Shown: one piece after another, positions 1 through 4,745 of the stretch | How the letters are laid out: every line of letters begins with the position of its first letter | How positions within the stretch are numbered: the first letter of the stretch is position 1 | DNA from: Desulfovibrio sp. | GTDB lineage: Bacteria; Desulfobacterota; Desulfovibrionia; Desulfovibrionales; Desulfovibrionaceae | Direction: 5' to 3' | Assembly (NCBI GenBank): GCA_003525525.1 | Contig: DQED01000327.1 | Span: 1-8,625, forward strand | Length of the DNA stretch: 8,625 nucleotides | The notes under the pieces: generated by a model | The model's database searches: none | The model's input: only the letters and a program-made list of their open reading frames with translations | Told to the model about the DNA's origin: nothing | Position numbers and translations under genes: made by a program

Positions 1-1116
1 AACGGCGTGGAAAACGCCATCCACATCCCCTACCACGTGCTCATGGAGCTCGAGGGTCTCAAGAAAACCCCGAAACTGCGCCACATCGTTGCCAACGTCA
101 TCCAGGTCTTAAGCGACAACAAGGACTACATCCACTTCATCCAGAACGACAAAAGCCATTCGGCCTTCACCGATATCGTCGACAACCACATCCTCGACGA
201 AATCCAGGCCTCGACCATCGAAGACCCGGTGCTCGTGACCAACGACCGCATCCTCAAGCTCCAGGCCGAGCTGCGCGGGATCAAAAGCGAGGAGCTGCGC
301 GACTCCAAGCCCTTCGAATCCGAATCCCAGCGCTACACCGGGTTCGCCGAGGAAGGCGAGGAGCCCGTGCCCAACTGCTTCACCTGGCGCGACGGCAAGC
401 CGGTGCTGCACGCCCCGGACGGGGAAAAGCTCATAAACTACACGTGCGACGTCTGGAACGTGCGCCCCCGCACCGTCTACCAGAACCTCGCCCTCGAACT
501 GATCATGGCCCAGCACATCGACCTCGTGTCCATCCAGAGCGAGGCCGGTTACGGCAAGACGTTCCTGGCGCTGGCCGCGGCGCTCTACGCCGTGCAGGAG
601 AAAAAGCAGTACGAAAAGATCTTCGTGCTCAAGCCCACCATCGAGATCGGGGCCAAGCTCGGCTACCTGCCCGGCGACGTGTCCGAGAAGATGGAACCCT
701 ACATGAAGTACGTCTTCGACCTGCTCGTCAAGCTGCACCGCTGCCGGGCGGCCAACAAGGTGTTCCTCAACCCCAACGACGAGATGCTGCGCATCAACCC
801 GAAGAAGTTCGAGATCCTGCCCCTGGCCTACGTGCGCGGCATGAACATCGAAAACGCCTTCGTCGTCATCGACGAGGCGCAAAACCTCTCGCGCACCGAA
901 GTGCGCGCCGTGCTCACGCGCATGGGCGAAGGCGTCAAATGCGTGGTGCTCGGCGACACCTCCCAGGTGGACAACCCCTACCTCAACGAGGCCAACAACG
1001 GCCTCAACTGGATCGTGCGCAAGTTCAAGGGGTTTACGAACTACGCCCACATCGTGCTCAAGGGCGAGCGCTCGCGCGGCCCCATCACCGACATGGTGCT
1101 GCGCTCCAAGCTCTGA
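1..1116 (+). CDS. PhoH family ATPase with N-terminal PIN domain (5'-truncated)
   Basis: This is the C-terminal part of a PIN-PhoH (PhoH2/YlaK-type) protein, cytoplasmic, of a family thought to couple a PIN ribonuclease fold to an RNA-helicase-like ATPase. The frame is open from the first base, so the GTG at 7 is probably internal and roughly 60-90 residues lie upstream. Counting from that GTG, residues 1-90 carry the rest of the PIN domain (YHVLMELEGLKK, then VLVTNDRILKLQAEL with Asp80). Residues 150-369 are the PhoH domain: P-loop SEAGYGKT (168-175), Walker B FVVIDEAQNLS (275-285), a sensor-like stretch VVLGDTSQVDNPYL and the terminal KGERSRGP. The usual first P-loop glycine is a serine here (Ser168). 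The first PIN aspartate lies outside the window. The next gene is separated by a strong hairpin and has its own promoter. Family assignment is secure; the cellular substrate is unknown. Confidence 0.93.
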   Translation, partial: NGVENAIHIPYHVLMELEGLKKTPKLRHIVANVIQVLSDNKDYIHFIQNDKSHSAFTDIVDNHILDEIQASTIEDPVLVTNDRILKLQAELRGIKSEELRDSKPFESESQRYTGFAEEGEEPVPNCFTWRDGKPVLHAPDGEKLINYTCDVWNVRPRTVYQNLALELIMAQHIDLVSIQSEAGYGKTFLALAAALYAVQEKKQYEKIFVLKPTIEIGAKLGYLPGDVSEKMEPYMKYVFDLLVKLHRCRAANKVFLNPNDEMLRINPKKFEILPLAYVRGMNIENAFVVIDEAQNLSRTEVRAVLTRMGEGVKCVVLGDTSQVDNPYLNEANNGLNWIVRKFKGFTNYAHIVLKGERSRGPITDMVLRSKL

Positions 1117-1123
1117 TCCCACA

Positions 1124-1158
1124 CCGCCCCGGGGAGGCCGGCCGCCTCCCCGGGGCGG
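1124..1158 (+). terminator. Strong GC hairpin after phoH, without a U-tract
   Basis: A perfect 15-bp inverted repeat (1124-1138 with 1144-1158) encloses a 5-nt loop, starting 8 bases after the PhoH stop. It is not followed by a run of T, so it is not a textbook intrinsic terminator. It may still end or stabilise the phoH transcript in either direction. The marR promoter starts 16 bases later. Confidence 0.55.
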
Positions 1159-1174
1159 CCCGGCGGGATCGTGC

Positions 1175-1203
1175 TTGACGCACCACTGTTTAGCATCTAT
1201 ACG
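1175..1203 (+). promoter_or_regulatory. Candidate sigma70 promoter of the marR gene
   Basis: TTGACG (1175-1180) and TATACG (1198-1203) are separated by exactly 17 bases. The -35 matches five of six consensus bases and the -10 four of six. A start about seven bases below the -10 falls on the ATG at 1210, which has no Shine-Dalgarno sequence, so the message would be leaderless or nearly so. The candidate MarR operator covers the -10. Confidence 0.55.
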
Positions 1204-1204
1204 C
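1186..1204 (+). promoter_or_regulatory. Candidate MarR operator, site 1 (autoregulation)
   Basis: The 19-mer CTGTTTAGCATCTATACGC matches the reverse complement of a second site at 1703-1721 at 15 of 19 positions. It overlaps the spacer and -10 of the marR promoter, a placement expected for autorepression by a MarR dimer. That the MarR protein binds here is inferred. Confidence 0.5.
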
Positions 1205-1209
1205 TTTCC

Positions 1210-1662
1210 ATGTCCGCGACCCCGGAAGCCTTGCGCGCCATGTGGGACAGGCTGGCCAACAAGCTGGTCTTCCTCGAAAAGCGCTACGTGCACGCCTACG
1301 GCGACCTGCGCCTGCATCCCTCGGAACTGCACGTGCTGCTCGCCGTCCGCGCCGCTCCCGACGCCAACGCCACGCAGTTGGCCGCGGCGCTCGGCGTCAC
1401 CAAGGGCGCGGTGTCCCAGGTCCACAAGCGCCTGGAGGGCAAGGGCGTTATCGTGCGGCACGCGGACGCGGCGCGCAAAAACGCGGTCACGACCGCGTTC
1501 ACGCCCCTGGGCCGCGCCGCCCTGGAGGACTTCCTCGCCTCCCGCGCCGCCGCCCGGCAGGCGTTCGCCGCCTACCTCGAAGCCCTTCCGCCGGAAGCCC
1601 GGGAGCTTCTCGCCGGCTTTCTGGCGCGTCTCGCCGCCCTCGTTCCCGAGCCCGGAAGCTGA
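1210..1662 (+). CDS. MarR family winged-helix transcriptional regulator
   Basis: A 150-residue cytoplasmic DNA-binding regulator, the usual MarR length. The N-terminal dimerisation helix is followed by a winged helix at about residues 38-100: LHPSELHVLLAV, then ATQLAAALGVTKGAVSQVHK as helix-turn-helix with the recognition helix, then KGVIVRHADAARKNAVTTAF as the wing, then TPLGR. A C-terminal helix (ARQAFAAYLEALPPEARELL) completes the dimer interface. The ATG at 1210 is preferred over the GTG at 1171 because the promoter elements lie between them and neither has a Shine-Dalgarno site. The gene is followed after 111 bases by an SRPBCC gene, and both have the same quasi-palindrome upstream, so this protein probably represses itself and that neighbour. 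The ligand is unknown. Confidence 0.88.
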   Translation: MSATPEALRAMWDRLANKLVFLEKRYVHAYGDLRLHPSELHVLLAVRAAPDANATQLAAALGVTKGAVSQVHKRLEGKGVIVRHADAARKNAVTTAFTPLGRAALEDFLASRAAARQAFAAYLEALPPEARELLAGFLARLAALVPEPGS

Positions 1663-1694
1663 GCGAAAGGCGCACGGCGGGCGGGCGTTTTTTT
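1663..1694 (+). terminator. T-tract after marR, possible weak terminator
   Basis: Seven consecutive T (1688-1694) follow a GC-rich run (GGCGGGCGGGCG). Only an imperfect stem can be drawn, with C-rich sequence inside the end of marR (about 1630-1640), so termination is doubtful. If it works, the SRPBCC gene depends on its own promoter. Confidence 0.25.
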
Positions 1695-1702
1695 GGTCCA
1701 GT

Positions 1703-1721
1703 GTGTTTAGATGCTTAACAC
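1703..1721 (+). promoter_or_regulatory. Candidate MarR operator, site 2 (upstream of SRPBCC gene)
   Basis: The 19-mer GTGTTTAGATGCTTAACAC is a quasi-palindrome with half-sites GTGTT-AG and CT-AACAC. Read on the other strand it is 15/19 identical to the site in the marR promoter. It lies 53 bases before the SRPBCC start, where a promoter for that gene is expected. The best -35/-10 pair I can draw here (TTGGTC at 1693, TAACAC at 1716, 17-base spacer) is weak. Confidence 0.5.
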
Positions 1722-1773
1722 AAACCCGTTGCGACCGCACTCCCGGTCGCGAGCAAACAAAGGAGTGCGTATC

Positions 1774-2265
1774 ATGGAAAGCGTCAGGAAACGCAGCGTC
1801 AGCGACTACAGCCGGCATATCGCCGCCGCGCCCGAGGCCGTTTTTCCCCTGCTGTGCCCGGTGCGGGAACTCGAATGGATCGAGGGCTGGCGGGCCGAAA
1901 CGCTCCATTCGGCCTCGGGCCTGGCCGAACTCGACGCCGTGTTCACGACTGCGCCCCTGTCCGACGTGGGGCCCGAAGTCTGGGTCTGCAGCCGCCACGA
2001 ACCGCCGCGCCGGGTGGATTACGTGCGCGTCGGACGGCACACGGCCATCCGCCTGCAACTGACCCTGGAACCGGCCGGACAAGGGACGGCGCTTGCGGCC
2101 CTGCTCGTCGTTTCCGCCCTCACGCAGGATGGGGACGCCATTGTCGCGGCCATGGGGGAGTCGCCCTGCGCCGCGCTGTTCGCACCGTGCTTCCGCATGC
2201 TGGAGTATTTCCTGCGCACCGGAATCATGCTGCCGCGGGCGCAGGCCTTGGCTGGACAGGGCTGA
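1774..2265 (+). CDS. SRPBCC (START-like) superfamily protein
   Basis: A 163-residue soluble protein. The N-terminal pattern SRHIAAAPEAVFPLLCPVRE followed by LEWIEGWRAETLHSASG, then FTTAPLSDVGPEVWVCSRHEPPRRVDYVRV, is typical of SRPBCC proteins, whose helix-grip fold holds a hydrophobic ligand. The C-terminal helix (about residues 120-155, SPCAALFAPCFRMLEYFLRTG) fits the long helix closing the pocket. The start is fixed by AGGAG at 1761-1765, 8 bases before the ATG; an in-frame ATG at 1711 lies inside the candidate operator and is less likely. It follows marR with a shared operator motif, so the two probably respond to the same signal, the SRPBCC protein perhaps binding or processing the ligand. 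No catalytic residues can be named and no reaction is proposed. Confidence 0.75.
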   Translation: MESVRKRSVSDYSRHIAAAPEAVFPLLCPVRELEWIEGWRAETLHSASGLAELDAVFTTAPLSDVGPEVWVCSRHEPPRRVDYVRVGRHTAIRLQLTLEPAGQGTALAALLVVSALTQDGDAIVAAMGESPCAALFAPCFRMLEYFLRTGIMLPRAQALAGQG

Positions 2266-2461
2266 AGCGTCACACGATCGTCACGAGGGGCGGTCAAAAT
2301 GGCGAAACGGCCGATCGTAGCGGCGGCCGTCCCTCTCACGGCGGAATTCCGGCAGAAAGCGATGTTTTTTGCCATGAAACCGTAAAGCGGCTACCATAGG
2401 CGGCAAACCGAAGCGGTGTCGGCCCGGGCAGGGTCCGCGCCGGCCAGCCAAGGAGGAAGCC
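2266..2461. other. 196-bp intergenic region with promoter and inverted repeat
   Basis: No coding signal is seen. A 7-bp inverted repeat (ACGGCCG at 2307-2313 with CGGCCGT at 2324-2330) lies after the SRPBCC stop, and a six-T run (2365-2370) sits too far from it to make a standard terminator. The second half holds a candidate promoter and, at 2450-2456, the strong ribosome site AAGGAGG for the next gene. Confidence 0.5.
2369..2397 (+). promoter_or_regulatory. Candidate sigma70 promoter of the XXXCH/PHP/amphi-Trp/PhoU-kinase genes
   Basis: TTGCCA (2369-2374, five of six consensus bases) and TACCAT (2392-2397, four of six) are separated by 17 bases. Transcription would begin near 2404, giving a leader of about 58 bases with a near-perfect Shine-Dalgarno site. 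It is the only good promoter I find upstream of the four-gene group. Confidence 0.5.
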
Positions 2462-3061
2462 ATGTCCGTATCGCGCAAACGCAAGTTCGAGGTGGTCCTG
2501 CCCCGAATCGAAGCCATGCAGGCTTTGGCCGATCTCACGGCGCAGGCCGCCCGGGGCGAGCTCGTCATAAACGGCGAAACCGTGCCCCTGGAGGACTTCA
2601 CGAGTCTGCGGATCGGCGTCAAGAACCTCGGCGCGTCGTCCATGCTCAAGGTGAGCCTCAAATACCCGGCCCTGGGCCTGGCCGCCCTGCCCACCCCGGC
2701 GGGCATGGACGCCGAGGACGCCGCCCGGCAGAGCGCGGGCGAAGCCCCGGCCGAAGGCGTGGACGAGAGCGGCAAGCCCAGGTACAAGAACCTCAAAAAA
2801 CGCATGAAGCATTTTTTCAAGGCCATCGTCGTGTCACTGCGCGCCGGAACCATGCCCGACGCCGACATCCTGGCCGCCTTCGTCGCCGACAGCCGCCTCA
2901 TGACCAGCTACCCCGGCAGGGGCGACGCCTTCTACCCGGCCTACGACGCCGAAGTGGACCGCCTCGAAGCCGCGGCCCAGGCCGGCGACGTCGGGGCCGC
3001 GACGGCGTCCGTCGCCGCGCTCGACCGCATGAAAAAGGAGTGTCACAGCCGCCATGCCTGA
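2462..3061 (+). CDS. XXXCH-type protein (GAK-system-like) with amphi-Trp-like N-terminus
   Basis: A 199-residue protein without signal peptide or membrane segment. Residues 1-70 (KRKFEV, RGELVINGETVPLED, SSMLKVSLKYP) follow the same pattern as the amphi-Trp protein encoded at 4394. A linker rich in Ala, Glu and Gly (75-105) leads to a helical C-terminal half (107-199) that ends DRMKKECHSRHA. The KKECH at 191-195 matches the XXXCH motif that names a family I recall from GAK clusters of Desulfovibrio; it resembles a c-type heme site CxxCH lacking the first cysteine, in the position it has at the end of cytochrome c'. With no export signal and one cysteine in the motif, covalent heme attachment is unlikely. 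AAGGAGG sits 5 bases before the ATG. The next gene overlaps by 8 bases, implying coupled translation. Function unknown. Confidence 0.7.
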   Translation: MSVSRKRKFEVVLPRIEAMQALADLTAQAARGELVINGETVPLEDFTSLRIGVKNLGASSMLKVSLKYPALGLAALPTPAGMDAEDAARQSAGEAPAEGVDESGKPRYKNLKKRMKHFFKAIVVSLRAGTMPDADILAAFVADSRLMTSYPGRGDAFYPAYDAEVDRLEAAAQAGDVGAATASVAALDRMKKECHSRHA

Positions 3062-4253
3062 CGCCGCCACCGCCCCGGCCGGAGGCGCGGTTTCCCGCCC
3101 GGCCGCGCCCGATGAGCCCCGTTGCGTGGAGATCGACCTCTCCTGCGTGGATCCCTCCGTCACCGAAGAGGACGAACGGGCGTTTTTCCGCATCAACGAC
3201 GTCTCCCTGTCTCCCGAGCAGGTCGAGCGCATCGTTGCCCCCGCACGCACCTACCCCCGCCAGGAGTACGTCCTGGCCACCCACTGGCACCCCGAACACG
3301 TGCCCATGGATCTGCTCAAAAAGCGCATCGACCGCCTCTACCCCAACCGCGTGGACGAACTGATCATCCCCACACAGCACAACGTGCTCCTGGAGTACGA
3401 CGGGTATCAGGGCGTGGAGGTGGACTGCTACTCCAGCGGCTTCAACCGCAAGGTCCAGCTCCTGCTCCACTTCAAGGACCTGGACACGCCGCGGGCCGAG
3501 GTGCTCGAGGCCATGCTGCGCCACACCCACCGCTACCGCGCCTCGCAGCTTTTCGAGTTCCTCGACGCCCTGTGCGAACCCGCGGGCGAATCCCGCCGCC
3601 AGATCGCGGCCGGCCGCTCCAACGTGGACGAGGAGCTCGTCGCCTTCGTGGCCATCCAGGCCGCCAAGATCAAGGCGCTCATCCTCGCCCACGAGGCCGA
3701 CCTGCCCGAGGACACGTACAAGAACAAACTCGTGCGCAACTTCCTCGACACCCTGCGCGCCCGCTTCGGCGACCGCATCGTCAACAAGACGCAGGTCTAC
3801 GCCAAGGCCGTCAAGGATCTGGTCAAGGAAGGCTTCTCCCTGTCCTACTTCTACCGCGCTTCGGAAGTGATCGAGGAGGCGCGCGCGCTCGGGGCCGGCA
3901 TCGTCATCCCCCACCCCGAGCAGTTCTGGCCGATCCTGCTCGCCGACTACGACGTGGACGGCATCGAGGTCTGGAACCCCCAGTCGCAGCAGTACACGGA
4001 ATTCCTCATCAACGTGGTCAACCGCCGCAACCGCATGGGCTGGCACGGCAAGCGCCCCCTGCTCATCTTCATGGGCGACGACTGCCACATGAGCGAGAAG
4101 ACGCGCGACCCGGCCGAACAGGACGCGGCCAAGGCCGCCCGGGAAATCGGGCTCCAGCCGGCCTGGCACGACTTCGCCATCCGCAAGAGCCTGATCATCA
4201 ACGGCGTCAGCCGCCGCAAGATCATCGACGAATACCGCTCCCGCCTGGGCTAG
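3054..4253 (+). CDS. PHP-superfamily-like metal-dependent phosphoesterase (putative)
   Basis: A 399-residue cytoplasmic protein. I do not recognise a named family, but spaced motifs match a PHP-type metal site: ATHWHPEH (His77, His79, His82), VEVDCYSSG (Glu122), VIPHPEQ (His287), DGIEVWN (Glu305) and FMGDDCH (Asp343, His345), the last two corresponding to the GIEVYN and GSDAH motifs of PHP proteins. PHP enzymes use two or three metal ions to hydrolyse phosphomonoesters or nucleotides. Between Glu122 and His287 lies an unusually long, mostly helical stretch including LRHTHRYRASQLFEFLDAL, which could be a lid or a substrate domain. Residues 1-22 are Ala/Pro-rich and probably disordered. The ATG overlaps the upstream gene; AAGGAG at 3035-3040 is 13 bases away, so the start leans on translational coupling. 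PHP assignment is inferred from motifs only; substrate unknown. Confidence 0.65.
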   Translation: MPDAATAPAGGAVSRPAAPDEPRCVEIDLSCVDPSVTEEDERAFFRINDVSLSPEQVERIVAPARTYPRQEYVLATHWHPEHVPMDLLKKRIDRLYPNRVDELIIPTQHNVLLEYDGYQGVEVDCYSSGFNRKVQLLLHFKDLDTPRAEVLEAMLRHTHRYRASQLFEFLDALCEPAGESRRQIAAGRSNVDEELVAFVAIQAAKIKALILAHEADLPEDTYKNKLVRNFLDTLRARFGDRIVNKTQVYAKAVKDLVKEGFSLSYFYRASEVIEEARALGAGIVIPHPEQFWPILLADYDVDGIEVWNPQSQQYTEFLINVVNRRNRMGWHGKRPLLIFMGDDCHMSEKTRDPAEQDAAKAAREIGLQPAWHDFAIRKSLIINGVSRRKIIDEYRSRLG

Positions 4254-4264
4254 GGAGGGGAGCA

Positions 4265-4289
4265 CGGAGGGGCAGGAAAAGCGCCTCCG
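4265..4289 (+). repeat. Hairpin between the PHP-like and amphi-Trp genes
   Basis: The arms 4265-4273 and 4281-4289 pair over 9 bp with one mismatch around a 7-nt A-rich loop (AGGAAAA). No T-run follows, so it is more likely an mRNA processing or stability element than a terminator. The rest of the 140-bp gap (4254-4393) shows no promoter or gene. Confidence 0.35.
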
Positions 4290-4380
4290 GCGGCCAAAGG
4301 GCGGCGCCCTCTGGACTCCCGTCAAGGATTCCGGCATGTTGCAATTCCATGCGGCAGCCGGGTCGGGCCAAGCCGCATGA

Positions 4381-4385
4381 AGGAG
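4381..4385 (+). promoter_or_regulatory. Ribosome binding site deciding the GTG start of the amphi-Trp gene
   Basis: AGGAG lies 8 bases before the GTG at 4394. The alternative in-frame ATG at 4349 has no such site and would add 15 residues of unlikely composition, so the GTG is preferred. Confidence 0.6.
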
Positions 4386-4393
4386 TGTGGGAC

Positions 4394-4678
4394 GTGGAAA
4401 AGGAATCGCGGTTCAAATACGAGTCCGTCCAGGATGCGGACACGCTGCGGCGTTATCTCGAGGCCGTCACCGAAGGCTTTGTCTCGGGCGAGCTGCGCTT
4501 TTCCAGCCGCGAGGGCGAGGTGGCCCTGCATCCCGCGGGCATGATCGGCTTTCTCGTCGAGGCCAAGTCCATGGGCGGGCGCATGAAGCTGCACCTCAAG
4601 TTCTCCTGGCGCGAGGACGGCGGCGAGGACGAGGCCGACGCCGGGCTGACCATCGCTCCGGGCGGCGCCGCGGTCTGA
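4394..4678 (+). CDS. Amphi-Trp domain protein
   Basis: A 94-residue acidic cytoplasmic protein, about the size of a single amphi-Trp domain. The pattern is SRFKYES at the start, a helix (DADTLRRYLEAVTEGFVSGE), two short strands (LRFSSREGEVALHP, GMIGFLVEAKS) and the closing amphipathic strand MKLHLKFSW, whose terminal tryptophan gives the family its name. The tail (EDGGEDEADAG) is acidic and probably disordered. Function is not established for the family; I recall it beside GAK-type gene sets, which fits the XXXCH gene two positions upstream, whose N-terminal half follows the same plan. The start is the GTG with AGGAG 8 bases upstream. It is too short and small to be an enzyme by itself and is more likely a binding or scaffold partner. 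Confidence 0.72.
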   Translation: MEKESRFKYESVQDADTLRRYLEAVTEGFVSGELRFSSREGEVALHPAGMIGFLVEAKSMGGRMKLHLKFSWREDGGEDEADAGLTIAPGGAAV

Positions 4679-4684
4679 TGCGCA

Positions 4685-4708
4685 CGGGGCGGCAGGCCCC
4701 CGGTTTTT
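4685..4708 (+). terminator. Candidate intrinsic terminator or attenuator before the PhoU-kinase gene
   Basis: GGGGC (4686-4690) pairs with GCCCC (4696-4700) around a 5-nt loop, and five T follow at 4704-4708. The stem is short, so partial termination is the more likely outcome. It could lower expression of the kinase fusion relative to the small proteins upstream. I see no convincing new promoter between it and the next start. Confidence 0.4.
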
Positions 4709-4745
4709 CGCGACAGCGTTAAGGCCTCACGGCCCGGAGGGCGCG

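Noticed and set aside
1171..1209. GTG at 1171 as start of marR
   Set aside because: It would translate through the -35 and -10 elements and the candidate operator, adds residues not typical of MarR proteins, and has no Shine-Dalgarno site.
109..2082. 657-residue open frame on the minus strand opposite phoH, marR and the SRPBCC gene
   Set aside because: It spans three well-supported genes and their intergenic regions, its translation is rich in Gly, His, Val and Arg typical of antisense frames in GC-rich DNA, and no family motif is seen.
2326..2370. Intrinsic terminator after the SRPBCC gene
   Set aside because: The 5-bp stem (2326-2330 with 2338-2342) is separated by 22 bases from the six-T run, too far for a standard terminator; the T-run more likely flanks the promoter at 2369.
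2898..4337. 479-residue minus-strand open frame opposite the PHP-like gene
   Set aside because: The plus strand has motifs, translational coupling and good codon structure; the minus frame has none and ends in an Arg-rich run.
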